Shown: positions 33,595 to 45,526 of the stretch, one piece after another
How positions within the stretch are numbered: the stretch's first letter is position 1
Layout: every line of letters starts with the position of its first letter
Source of the DNA: Leucaena leucocephala
Taxonomy: Eukaryota; Streptophyta; Magnoliopsida; Fabales; Fabaceae
Length of the DNA: 64,000 nt
Direction: 5' to 3'
Assembly: GCA_037074615.1 (NCBI GenBank)
Contig: CM073518.1
Span: forward strand, 8,556,001-8,620,000
The notes under the pieces: generated by a model
Told to the model about the DNA's origin: nothing
Database searches by the model: none
What the model saw: the letters and a program-made list of their open reading frames with translations, nothing else
Made by a program: the position numbers and the translations under genes

Positions 33595-36422
33595 TGTCAC
33601 ATCCTTATTTTTATACATCTTAGGGACCATTCAGTAGCACTTAAACCACTTTCAGGGTCATTGAAGTCTAAACACTTAATCTGGAATTTATTCATATCGA
33701 GTACTGTTCACTGTGGCAAATTCCAGATGAGTGACCTGATTTTGAAAATTCATAAATAATTCTAGAAAAATCTAAATGAAGTGGTTCAAATTGCTACATG
33801 AAGATAACTCAAATATATTTCAGGGAAAAATCATTGGTTGACCAATCCTTGACAAATTTAACGTGGGTCAACGTTTCAATCTTACTGTTCATCCAATGAC
33901 TTTCTCCTGAATCCAGCATTCTGATCCCAACTTTAACAATTTATATCCTTTCGTGTATACATCCAAATTAGACATTCTATATATCAAATTAAAGCTTAGT
34001 ATGTATAATTTTTACCCTAAAAATTTAGTACATTAATTCAATCATTTACTATTTTTAATGATTTATCAAACATGAATGGGTCTTCACGAGTTACTGTTCA
34101 CGGAGCCTATTTTCAGCATTTAGTCTTTACATACCCAAGTATACAACCAACACATATCAGTCATACAGGCCAGATAACAATTAATATCAAATAATCAACT
34201 GTTATATATCAGTGCATGATTAACTCCCTCATATTTTATTACATCCTTCTCTATCTAAAATCTGGCAGCATAACTGCTACAATTCTTCTTTAGAAAGTAA
34301 CCGATGTTGTACCGATTCGGTAATTCCCTTATGAGAACTACCATTCTACGTAGTACCCAGGAAAGACTGGATGAACCTGCTGGGTCCACTCACTTCCAGC
34401 CTCCTTAGACAGCACTACGTACACAGTACGTATCAGTTCCTTTCTTTGTTCCGTCTTCGTTGCCGGAATTTCGGCAGCCTACCAGCGTCTCTTAAGATTT
34501 CCAAATTTTATTTTGACAGAACCTCCCCTGTAATGTTATGTTTGGGAATGAGATTCAAAAGAATCCCAGTAACAATAATCATAACAAAATATGTAATGCA
34601 GAGTGACGGTGCTTGCTTGTGACTGTGTACAGATAAGTATGCTGCATGCTTCCATATTCAATAACATATGATCATAGCATTAGAATAGAGCTTCAAGCAT
34701 AGCATATAGGACAACAATCAACCAAACAAAACAACACATCACAAAGACATTACATAAGAGTTAGGATTAGTTGTTACCTCAAAAGCAGTGCTTCAGAACT
34801 TCCCTACTACTTCCAACTTCACCAGAACTTCCTTACTTCTTTCTTTCTCACACTTTCTCTCTCAAGAACTTCTCTCTTCCTTTCCTCCTTGCTTATGCCG
34901 AAATGAGGGGCTAGGTGGGGGTATTTATAGTGTTGAGCAATGGCAATCTTGTAATTAGGAAGACTTATGATCCTGTGGTCCTGGTTTTTCCTGGAATTTC
35001 CTATTTTCTTTAATTCTTTTTTACTGCATCACCCTAGACACCTCATGGGACACCTCATAGGACAACTCACCACCCATATGCTTCATGTGACAAAATTTGG
35101 AGGTTCTGGAAGCTTTCCGGTCCAATCCGGTACCGGCCCGGTCCATCGCCTCGAAAAACGTGTCGTTTTCTGAATCTGATGTTTCTGAGGATCCTTTTTA
35201 TGCCTACTGACCTCACATTTAGTATCTAGACCCTTTATATCATTAACTTTTTAATACTGGGTCCAGACTCAATTACAGATCCCCTGCGAAATGACCAAAA
35301 TGCCCTTGGTGCCCTATCTTGTCCTATTTTAACCCTAAGGGCAAAATCGTCATTTCACACCTTTCTGGACCCGGTCAAAGCTTATACTGGCTCTAGTCAA
35401 CCTTATTTAGACATGTCTTGCCCTCTGGGTCTGTCCAAAATGACCAGAATACCCTTTATTCATCTGCTGCCCTTTTTGTACAACATGGGGGCATTTTCGT
35501 AATTTCGCACTTTTCTGGGGTTCTGCTGGATACTGGCCCACCTATCAGTCCAAGAGTCTTATTGGGCCTCTAATGGCGCCATTTTTGGGCTTCCTGGGTC
35601 CATTACCTATATGGCACGCATTACGAGGAATCTTCCTTTAACACAGTTCATTGAATATTTTAACTATTATTTACCGATTATACACCTTTTCCGGACACCG
35701 GTTCTTTTTCCCAGATATAGTGTCCTACTGTGTTCAGGCATCGTTGGGGGTTATAACGGTCATCTGACCGAAGTCATCCGATCGCATTCAGCCCCTTTAA
35801 AAATACCGATAAATCTCCTACCCGGATCCCCGGAGGCCTCACACTCCCGTCTGGATTTTTTATTTTGCGAATAACTTTTCCTACAGACCTCCTATCGGTA
35901 TCCTGTCAGTTTCCCGACATCCGCCCCATAAAGGCGCATCATCCTGTATTTTCCCACTTATATCTGAAATCTAGGGTATCCGGTATAAATTTTTATAACT
36001 TTTGGACGATCAGTCCATTTCTGGCTATCTGGAGTCTTCAAAAATTTCGGTATTAGGCTTGTTTACCCTGCGTCACCTGCCTTACCTTCTGGTAGAATCT
36101 GGGACTGAAATGCTGTCGGGCGGTGCAAACCACTTCTGGCTTATTTTTCTTTAATTACACTTTAACCCCATTGAACTTTTCCTTCTTTATAATTAAGTCC
36201 CTTAATTTGGCTAAAAGTACACTTTAAGACCCCACATTTTTGTCTACCTTTCATTCCTAACTTTAAACTTTCCATAATTGCATTTAGGTCCCTTAATTTC
36301 CTTTCTTTTGCAATTTAATCCTTTTCTTTACATAAAGGTCCACATGTTTTTCCTGAAATAGAGCTCATATATTCCGTTTAATCTGTACATAGGAACCAGT
36401 ATAGAAAATTAAGGATATTACA
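33595..36422 (-). repeat. 5' LTR of element C
   Basis: 2828 bp, minus-strand TGTAATATCC ... GGATGTGACA. It holds a TATA box at 34922-34929, a CT-rich tract at about 34800-34880, the perfect TACGTAC-ACA-GTACGTA palindrome at 34426-34442, the TGGAC-GATCA-GTCCA hairpin near 36003, and two long imperfect arm pairs at 35289/35337 and 35438/35488. It shares long segments with B-family LTRs. Confidence 0.93.
34922..34929 (-). promoter_or_regulatory. TATA box of element C 5' LTR
   Basis: The minus strand reads TATAAATACCCCCAC. Here it would drive the genomic transcript that contains the extra ORF, gag and pol. Confidence 0.65.
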
Positions 36423-36427
36423 CTCAA

Positions 36428-36738
36428 CACATAGAAGATTCTATTCTTTACTTCTCAGGCATACTTCTAACAAACTTTGAATATCAGTACTCAGATTCGA
36501 ATTTGGACTCCGTCTTCGTTTAAGGAAAAACTAAGTTTAGTCTGTATACTAGAGGCTCTCTGGGAAAACAATTTTAAATAATTTTTCTGGATGAGTGTAT
36601 CAACTAGTGAAGCTTCCTTACCTTAACTTCGTCTTTGGCATTCATTTTCAAAGAGATACTACATTGTACTCATATCTCATGGCTCATTACTTTCCTTAGG
36701 CTAGGTCTAACTACGACCTCGGGATCTAGCTACGATCA
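36428..36738 (-). other. Internal fragment of element B between element C and the copia solo LTR
   Basis: No coding domain seen. Near its end are CTAACTACGAC and CTAGCTACGAT, members of a short repeat that resumes at 38671 after the copia LTR. Confidence 0.5.
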
Positions 36739-38644
36739 TGAAGGGAATTGGAAGACACGCAGCGGAAATTAACTTTAAAAATTTTTCCATTCCCAGCCAG
36801 GATCTACCGAATGTGTTTAAGTCAAGGAGAAAGAAGTGTTACCTTCGGTTTCGAGCTTTGGTCGCGACCTCAGTGTCCACTAATCGCGACTCCTCGCCTC
36901 TGGAACTTTCAGTCGCGACCTCCTCAGCTTCTAGTCGCGACCTGTCGCCTCTGGAGTTTGTAGTCGCGACCTACTCTGCTTCTAGTCGCGACCTGTAGCC
37001 TCTGGAGCTTTTAGTCGCGACCTCTTCAACTTCACGTCGCGACCTGTCTCCATTTTTCGGATTTCTGACGTTCAGATGCCCGTTTGGTCGCGACCTAAGT
37101 GTGTTCTGGTCGCGACCTTTCTTCGTGTCTGGCCGTATCGTAGAAGTCGACAGCTCAGATCGGCTTCCTCTACCGGTATCCACACGAACAGCGTTCCGAT
37201 TGCGAACGACGTGCTAGCGCCTCTTGTCCCTCTAAGGCTTTCTGGAGATTCCGTCCTCACCGTCTCTATTTCGGCAGTTTCTTATATGCAAACCTTTTGC
37301 ACTCTCCCTGCCCCCTTTTCTCACGACTGAATGTGTGTGAAGAGATCTATTGTGTGTAGAACCCTAGCTCCTAATGTCAAATATATAGGAAGCTATCGGG
37401 CTTCTAATAGGGCCGGGCTTCAGAATTAATCTTATATTAATTCTGAATTAATACAATATCATATATTGCATAATTCAATAAGAAACTAATTAAATAAATA
37501 TGGTTTATATTAAATCCGTCCCACAGATTTAATTCACCTATTTATTTAAAATAAAGATAAGACAGAATTATATTTGATTTATTCTTATAAATCAAATTTG
37601 AGATATCTTATCAATTTGAATTTCAAATTCAAATGGATCATATCCATTTAAATTCAAATTCAAAAATGATAGAGATTTAATTTATCCTTATAAATTAAAT
37701 CTTACAAATATCTCTTATATTATATATATAATATTTATATAAACTAATTTATATATATATATAAAATATATATCCCCCCTAGATTATTCATTGAATCTAG
37801 ACATCTCTTAGATTCAATGAATCTGGACATCATAGCTCGCATTGGGCTGTTTTGTGTGCGACCCTGTAGGCCCATATGAAGTTGGCAGTGGCCCAGTTAC
37901 TATACTGACCCGCAAGTCGTAAGCGGTCTCTAGCAAGGCATTACGACTACCCAAAACATATGAGGATCGATAAACGATGTAACCTTTCATACAACCATAT
38001 CACGTCCCTTTTGTCACACGATATTTCGGTCAAGGATGAGGCATGGAGAACGTCATCCTCCTGTTCCTGACCGTTACTTTCTCGATCCCTGAGTAGTCTG
38101 AATATAGAAATGGAACTACCCTTCCATTCCAGTATGGCCATACATTTCTCAGACTCACTCATCGAGGGGCCCAGTAATATCTCTCTACGAATGTGAGGGA
38201 CAAATTCCATCTTGACCATTCACATTCCTCCGCATGAAAAACCACTAAGCCCGAGCATAGCCTTTATGATCACTCGGTCAAAAGTGACTTTTGACTAGGT
38301 CAAAGCTGAGCGTTTGTCATGTAGGAATCCATGATGATCTCAGGTCAAAGGGCATAGTGACATGGCTTGTATATGAGAGAAGCTTATGACTTGACCCATG
38401 CAGCTCTCTCATAGCGGGTCGGTCCAACACCCTGTACTCTTACATGTGCTTATGACTTTGATTTATATCTCTATATATCTTCAAAGTCATACTGGTCTTA
38501 TTTCATCTCTGCTCCCACATAGATGACCGACCAGGGACATTTAGGATAAGATCATGAGTTATCCAAGGATGGTCATCATAGTAAACATGCAAATAATGTG
38601 ATAACCTGATACAATGATTGGCCCCTAGGGCACAATTTCCAACA
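36739..38644 (-). mobile_element. Solo LTR of a Ty1/copia element, same family as 59007
   Basis: 1906 bp, flanked by GATCA (36734-36738 and 38645-38649). Nearly colinear with the copia 3' LTR at 59007-60935. Minus-strand ends are TGTTGGAAATTGTGCC and CCAATTCCCTTCA. It contains a five-pair GTCGCGAC array, a TATA-like box (minus-strand TATATATTT at 37379-37387) and an AT-rich part at 37430-37780. Confidence 0.94.
36861..37116 (-). repeat. GTCGCGAC array inside copia LTR
   Basis: Pair starts are 36861/36883, 36912/36934, 36963/36985, 37014/37036 and 37087/37109. Every pair is 22 bp apart; pair-to-pair steps are 51, 51, 51 and 73. Nine of the ten motifs are exact GTCGCGAC; one is ATCGCGAC. A CCTCTGGA block lies between most pairs where the Athila-type arrays have CTCTCTGTG. 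The grid is the same as in elements A and D. Confidence 0.95.
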
Positions 38645-40194
38645 GATCAACCATTAGCCTCTTCAGAATCCAACTGCGACTCTGAAGCTGTTAGGATCTA
38701 ACTGCGACCCTGGAGCCATGCTAAGATCTAACTATGACCCTCCAGAATCTAACTGCGATTCTGTTGTACTGTATATCTCCCGAAGATTTTAAACCAACAG
38801 ACTAAGTTATAAGGTTAACTGCTTCCACCTGTTGATAATTCCATAAATAAACATTTGAAAATTTTCATAGCCTCATATCATTTACTCAGACTTTACTTAC
38901 TTCCTCTTTTACTCAGGAGTTCCTTCTCATCTTTCAACCTGTGCTCTAACTGTGAGCCATTTGAACTATGCTCTAACTGCGAGCAATCTATACCAGATCC
39001 AACTCTTATCTAAAGAGTGATCTAGAAACAATCCCTTTACCGTTATCTGTATACCATTTCGCTTAATAGAAATGGCTCTGAGTACTGTATTCACAAGCCT
39101 ATAGAAATACCTGAGTAACCTCAATCATAAATCATATCTGAATATCATATCACAACCTATCGTCCCATAAACTGAGACCATCTATCATCCTCAATACAAT
39201 CATATCATCCTCATATCATATGGCATGGGAGCAACCTACTTTCTCATAACTTTCTTATCTCATATATGTAGTCATATATACTCTACCCTGCATGCACTAC
39301 AAAAGGGGAGTATCCATTCATCATAGCATACTCTAACATGCATGTCATCTTTTGACAATTGCAAGGAGATGCAACTATCATAACTTATGGCACATAAGCC
39401 ATATCATCATCATATTTTGATCAACCATCCATTAGATATCGTAACAATCCAAGTAAGCCTCAAAACATATTTTCTTGATCATATTATTTGTCAGATCATC
39501 ATCTGATCATACTATTTATCGCATTATCTGTCAGATTATCAATCACATAATCAAGATCTGACAAGCACATCTATCTATCTTACTTAGGCTGCCACACTAC
39601 CCTCTTACCAGGGTTTAGACTCAACCCTTCATTACTTTATCTTACATAAGGAATAGGGAAGTCACTTTATCTTTAACTGTGGCTATCTCTTTACTATCTT
39701 TCAACTTCTTCTATCTATCCATTAGTCCTAGTCTATTCTTGACCGGACTATGATTACTTATTGGCCTTTCATTTGATCCTTAATCTTCATGGATCTCATT
39801 CCTCATCTTTCACTATTACTTCTGTTCTCTAGGGTATTCTCCCCTAGGTCTACTACTTCTTTGTGATGGAATCCCTCTGCTCAGGGAACATTTAGCTCTT
39901 TATCTATTACCCATCACGTCTCTAACCTTAGGCCATGTGCTAGGATCATTCCTAGGCAAATCTCAATCTAACTTTTAGGTCTTCTATTTAGAGCAACTGA
40001 ATAAAACCTCTGTAATGTAGATCTACTCTTAGTTACCACATAGAGGATCTACTTTTTAGTCTTAAACTGATCTTTCGTACCTCAGTACCTTTGTACTGTC
40101 TGGCTTACCATATGCTATACCAATCCTCTAGCTGATGGACTTCAGCGAGTTTGGTACCTTCATTCTCTTCATCATATGGCCTCTGCCAATTATA
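38645..40194 (-). other. Degenerate internal region of element B
   Basis: No gene is recognisable. It begins with four AACTGCGAC-type units (starts 38672, 38700, 38730, 38751). Then follow CAT/TCA-rich sequence and stops in all frames. Confidence 0.5.
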
Positions 40195-40423
40195 GTCGCG
40201 ACTTGAGAACTTCATAGTCGCAACTCACATGCTCTGTGACTTTTAGTTGCAACCGTCGCACACTACTCGTCACGACCTGGCAGCTCTGCGTCCTTTAGTC
40301 GCAACCTATAACATCGCTACCTGAACTCCTTTATACATTGGTCGCGTACTGCAATATTACTCATTGCGGCCTGAGGTCTTCTTACGTCGCAACATCAACT
40401 TATCTGTACATATTAGTCGCGAC
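40195..40423 (-). repeat. Decayed GTCGCGAC array in element B
   Basis: Motif starts: 40195, 40217, 40246, 40269, 40298, 40341, 40363, 40386 and 40416, variously mutated (GTCGCAAC, GTTGCAAC, GTCACGAC, ATTGCGGC). Steps include 22, 29, 23, 29, 22, 23 and 30, so the 22/29 grid is still visible. GCTCTGTG lies at about 40231-40238, between pairs. Situated just downstream, on the element's strand, of the gag remnant. Confidence 0.8.
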
Positions 40424-40643
40424 ATAAGACTCCTCTTCTCTACTTCCTACTTTTAAAATATGTAGTCATACTCATCCTCATACAACGGCAACATACTAGG
40501 TATAGGGTAGCTCAATAGTGTGCATACTGGACAATACAATCCAATCACATACAGGATTTATCCGTTCATTAGCCAGTGGAAACAGAACACAAATAAACTC
40601 GTACCTTAGTTTGGTACAGGAGACTTTCTTATCCCGTTGCCAG

Positions 40644-41539
40644 TCAGGTATATACTCTTCCCTGAGTCGGGTATCTTTCGCCCGTTGTGTTCTGTGGACA
40701 CTCCCTGGCATAATGTCCAGGCTTTCCACACCTATAGCATAACCCTTGACCTACTGGACAAGGCCTCGTACCATGGTCTCGACCACAGTTCCTACATACA
40801 TTAGGCCTTGGTTGCCTGCTAACTTCTTTTGGTCCACTACCTAGCCTACTTCCCTGTTTCTTATTAACTTCTGACCCATATGCTGGCCCATTTCTCTTCT
40901 TACTGTTCCTTCTCAAGGAACCTGGTGGCATCACTTTCAGTGGTACTGATGGAGTAGGCTCACTCTTTGCTGGTTATTGCACCTTCTTTTCTGGCTTGTA
41001 AACTGCCACCTAGGTCTTTCTTTCAGTGGGATATTCTAAAACCTTAAAGATTTTCTCTAACTAGCTTACCCAATCCTCAGCTACTTGAGTGTCAAAAGTC
41101 CCTTCAACATGGGCGGATCAAATTTATGGAATCATTCCATCCATGTTTGCAGACTTTCCTGGTCATTATTATTTCCTATAGACCCCTGACGTCTATTCAT
41201 TCCAGTCTGCTCATGATCTGGCTGAGGTTCAGGTTCTACATCATTCTCTGGTACTACCTCCTTCCTAAATTGCTGTAATCTTGCAACCGCAGCTGCAACC
41301 GCCGTAGTGATAGCAGAATCTCGCTCTTGATCTTGGCGAGCCTAGGCTGCCCGCATCTCATCGTGACTTATGACTTAACTTGTTGTAACTTGGATATCTG
41401 GCATCCTCACCATAGTATCTGGTTACAACACGATACCTCAAGCTACTCTTTCAGCTTCCTTAGTCGTGAACTGATCAGATTCTGTCTCTATCTCTGGAGG
41501 AAACTGCTTCTTAAACCTTGTTCTGCTTAGTCCAGCCAT
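40644..41539 (-). pseudogene. Gag remnant of element B (5' part)
   Basis: The minus strand starts with MAGLSRTRFKKQF at 41539, about 370 bp from the primer site. It then has stops and shifts but retains Gag-like traces: an Ala-rich stretch, QTWME and FDPPM. It ends with a zinc-knuckle region in an ORF at 40934-40644 (CRNCGRDHGTRPC and CYRCGKPGHYAREC, both intact). Most of the Gag core is deleted between them. No protease or polymerase follows. Clearly related to the Gag of element C. Confidence 0.75.
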
Positions 41540-41906
41540 ATTGTGTTAATAAACACAAGACCTTGACTGTGTCGGCTGACTAAGATTAGCCCATCATAAT
41601 CATATCCTTCGTAAGACTATAAAGCTCGGGGTACAGCCTCATTCATCTGGGTGTCACTGTCTTCTGTCTAAACCTTTCCAAGCAGTGAACACCATCCCTA
41701 TATCCTACTCTAGGGAGAGGACCACTCAAACTTCTCATTTGTTTAAGGAATCAAACTAACTAAACCAGAGCATCACTGAGCCAGAACCTTCTGTTCTGTG
41801 CCAGAATCTTATGCTCTGAGCCAGAACCCTTTGTTCTGTGCTAACCTTATTCTGTACTAACACCATGAATTATCTGTTCAGAGCATTTCCTAAGCCAGAA
41901 TCCTTT

Positions 41907-41918
41907 GCTCTGATACCA
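41907..41918 (-). other. Primer binding site of element B (tRNA-iMet)
   Basis: The minus strand reads TGGTATCAGAGC, three bases from the 5' LTR, as in element C. Confidence 0.9.
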
Positions 41919-41921
41919 AAA

Positions 41922-44900
41922 TGAAACATCCTTCCTTTCATATGTCTTAGGGACCATTCAGTAGCATTTAGAACCACTTTCAAGGTTATTGAAGTCCAAT
42001 TTCTCAACCTAGAGTTTTACTCTTATCGAGTACTGTTCACTATGAAAATTCCAGATGAGTGACCTGACTTCGAAAAATCATAACTAATTCTAGAAAAATT
42101 GAAATTAAGTGTTTCCAATTGCTAAATGAATCTAACTCAATTATATTTCAGGGAAAAATAACTAGTTGACCATTAATTGACCAAGTCAACATCAGTCAAC
42201 GTGTCAACTTTACTGTTCATCCCACGTTTTTCTCCCTGAATCAAGCATTCTGGTCCCAACTTTGATAATTTATATCTTCTTGTGTAGACATCCAAATGAG
42301 TCATACTATATATCAAATCGAATCTCGGTATGTCTAATATTTACCTTAAAACTTTCATACATTAATTCATCCATTTACTATTTTTAATCATTTATCTAAC
42401 ATGACTAGATTACCACGTGTTACTGTTCACAGTGGTCAATTTCAGCATTTCTACATTGCATACATATACATACATTCATCATACATCAGTCAAACGTACC
42501 AAACAACACTTATTATTAATTAATAAGTTGTTCTACAATCTGGGTATGTACAAAATTTCCCATATCTCTCACATCTTTTTCTGCCTAAACTCCGGCAGCA
42601 TAACCGCTACGCTTCATCTTCAGAAAGTAACTGATCTTGTACCGATTAGGTAATTCCCATGAGAACTACCATTCTACGTAAGTACCCAGGAAAGACTGGA
42701 TGAACCGGCTAGGTTCACTCACTTCCAGCCTCCTTAGACAGTACCTACGTACACAGTACGTATCAGCTCCTTTCTACACTATTGCCATCTTGTCATAATT
42801 TCGGCAGCATAACTGCGTCTCTTAAAATTCCCAGAATTCATTTTGATATAACCTCCCCTGTAATGGTTACTTATTGGGATGAGATTCGGGGGAATCTCAG
42901 TAGCAACAATCATAACAATATATGTAATGCAGAGTGACAGTGCTTGCTTGTGATTGTGTACAGATAAGTATGCTGCTTGCTTCCATGCTTAATAACATAT
43001 GATCATAACATTACAGCAGAGCTTCAGACATAACATATAAGACAACAATCCAACCAAACAATAGCACAATAAATCCCAAAGCCATTACATAAAAGCTAGG
43101 ATCAGTTACTACCTTAAAGGCTCAGCAGAGCTCTACTCTCTCTATTCTGCTTCCAGCTCCGCCAGAACTTCCTTTCTTTCTTTCTTCCTCTCACTTTCTC
43201 TCTCTAGCACCTCCTCCTCTCTCTAAAATTGCTTGAGCCGTGCTGCATATGAATGAATGGGGGAGTCTTTATAACCTCCTCCAATGGCATTTCTGTAATT
43301 ACCATGAACTTTGATCCTGAGTTTCTCTGTTTTTTCCTGGATTTTCCTATTTTTCTTAATTCCTCATTTACTGCATCATGCATGACATCATTGGGACACC
43401 TCACCAGGACACCTCAGTGCCACATTTATCACATGTCTGAAATCCTGGGACACCTTAGCAGCTGACTCACCGGGCCAGAGTCTTGCCTCGTAATACGTGT
43501 CCTCAACTTTTTCTTCTGCCTTTAAGATTGCGCCATGTGGCACCTGGAAGGCACCTTTCACGCCTTCCAATGCTATCCAGATAAATCCAGGACTTTATCT
43601 GATCGTCTCCTCGGTTATCGTGCCGACCGAGTAACTTTACTTTATTGAAACAGCATTAAAATAATATTTTAATGCCACTTTTTCCCACATACTTCATGGG
43701 CTACGTTTTTGGGCTCTGGGAATGTTGTCTTGGATCCTGATCAAGCTCAAGTACTCTGATGGCTTGATTCCCAAGAAACAGCCCTTAGCAAATTACCAAA
43801 ATACCCTTGGGTGCCCTTTCTTGCACTATTTTAACCCTAAGGGTAAAATCGTCATTTCATACCCTTCTGTACTCTGTCAGGGTATATACTGACTCTCAGT
43901 AACTTTATCTGTATGTACCTTGGCTTCTGGGCCTATCTAGAATTACCAAAATGCCCTTCATTCATCTGTTACACTTTTGTACAACACAGGGGCATTTTCG
44001 TAATTTCGTACTTTTCCGGGGTTCTGCCGGACACTGGCCCACCTATCAGTCCAAGTATCTTACTGGGCCTCTGTTGGCGCCATTATTGGGCCTTTCTGGG
44101 TCCAATATCCTCATGGCACGTATTACGAGAAATCTTCCCCCGTTAATAATTATTGAATATTTTATCTATTATTCACCGTTTATACACCTATCCGGACACC
44201 GGTTCCTTCTGTCCGATACATTGGCCTGCGGTGTTCAGGCATCCCTGTGAGTCATATCAGTCATCTGACTGAGGTCATCCGAACTCATTCAGTCCCTTTT
44301 TAAATACCAATAAATCTCCCTATCGGATACCCGGAGGCCTCACACTCCCGTCTGGATTTTCTAATCTGCGAATAACTTTTTCTACAGGCCTCCTATCGGT
44401 ATTCTGTCAGTTTCCCGACATCCGTCCCATAAGGATGTATCATCCTGTATTTTCTCACCTAGATCTGAATTCTAGGTTATCCGGTATGAATTTTTATAAC
44501 TTTTGGACTATCAGTCCATTTCTGGCTATCTAGAGTCTTCAAAAATTCCTGTATTAAGCCAGATTACCGAGCGTCACTTGCTCTCTCTACCGGTGAAATC
44601 TGGGACTGAAATGCTTTCGGACAGTCCAAACCACTTCCGGCCTGACTTCCTTTAATTACAATTTAGCCCCAGGGAACTTTTCTTCTTTTCATTTAAGTCC
44701 CTTTTTACTTGGCTAAAATTACACTTAAGGACCCCACATTTTTGTCTACTTTCCTTTTTGGCCTTGAAACTTTCCATAATTGCACTTAAGTCCTTTCATT
44801 TCCTTTACTAGGTCTAGGGGCATTATTGTCTTTTCATATTTTACCAGAGTATTCTCTGGCCCTGGTCAACTATCCAGATACCCCTTCTTGACTATCTAAC

Positions 44901-45521
44901 CCTAGCCAAATGACCAAAATACCCTTTACTCATTCTTCAGTTATTCTATAACATAAGGGCATTTTCGTCATTTTGCACATTTTCCCCGGACACCGGCCCC
45001 TCTTACCACTGAACTGATATTATGGGCCTGGGCCTTCCCTGGTGTCACTACGGGCCTTGGACAACACTGTATGGCCTCTGGCCATAGTCCGATCATCTCT
45101 ATTCGGACTGCCTTTCCTTTACTGATTATAACTGTAAATTCCCATTTTCGAGAATTTCTACAGAAAAATCGGGACCTCAAATCAAAATTCTGTGTTGCGT
45201 CATTCAACCCGGAATCCTTTTCTCTATCTCCCGGTATTTTCAGATATTTTATCCGGACCAGGCTATTTTGGCCTGAAAGTACGCTCCCGCGCACACTTTT
45301 CAAAAATGACCATTTTACCCCTGGTCACATTTCTAATTCTTTCATACACATAGAGACCTCATATGCACATTTCACAGTTCAGTGAAATGATCAGCATAAT
45401 TTTCTCTATTTTTTGGCAAAATATGGTACTCATCGGCTACCAGTCTGATCTTTCCCATAATTACGATTATGCCCTTGAATCCTCCTTCTGGCATCTCTAG
45501 GCCTAAAATTAGGGTGTTATA
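41922..45521 (-). repeat. 5' LTR of element B
   Basis: 3600 bp, plus-strand ends TGAAACATCC and GGTGTTATA (one substitution in the terminal TTACA). It contains a palindrome TACGTAC-ACA-GTACGTA at 42746-42762, a G-box CCACGTGT near 42413, CT-rich tract 43140-43235, an altered TATA box (43266-43273) and three imperfect long arm pairs at 43790/43839, about 43945/43988 and 44908/44955. Confidence 0.93.
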
Positions 45522-45526
45522 GGAAA
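45522..45526. repeat. Target site duplication of element B, right copy (GGAAA)
   Basis: Identical to 12153-12157. From 45527 the gag of element A resumes. Confidence 0.9.

Larger units (their letters stand above)
20353..36422 (-). mobile_element. Element C: Ty3/gypsy chromovirus (Tekay/Del-like), nearly complete, split by element D
   Basis: Flanked by CTCAA (20348-20352 and 36423-36427). 5' LTR 33595-36422, iMet primer site, extra ORF 32792-33481, gag 31349-32653, protease, reverse transcriptase up to 30383, [element D], rest of reverse transcriptase, RNase H, integrase and chromodomain-like tail 22374-24610, polypurine tract, 3' LTR 20353-22320. Without D it is about 10.3 kb. Catalytic residues are intact in reverse transcriptase, RNase H and integrase. 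Defects seen: one stop at 22845, a compensated frameshift in protease, one zinc-knuckle Cys to Phe, a deletion in the 3' LTR, and D itself. Confidence 0.94.
12158..45521 (-). mobile_element. Element B: gag-remnant Ty3/gypsy element with 3.6-kb LTRs, non-autonomous
   Basis: Bounded by GGAAA target duplications (12153-12157 and 45522-45526). The 5' LTR is 41922-45521, the 3' LTR is 12158-19346 (itself interrupted), the primer site is tRNA-iMet and the polypurine tract is at 19347. Without nested insertions the internal region is only about 4.6 kb. It contains two gag zinc-knuckle remnants, a palindrome array and no protease, reverse transcriptase or integrase. LTR ends (minus-strand TGTAACACCC ... 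GGATGTTTCA), primer site and gag type point to a chromovirus relative of element C. It must have been moved by a partner. Confidence 0.9.

Noticed and set aside
36861..37116. GTCGCGAC as a standard CAMTA CGCG box
   Set aside because: The usual CGCG-box consensus does not have T before and A after CGCG, as this motif does. A different factor, if any, would be needed.
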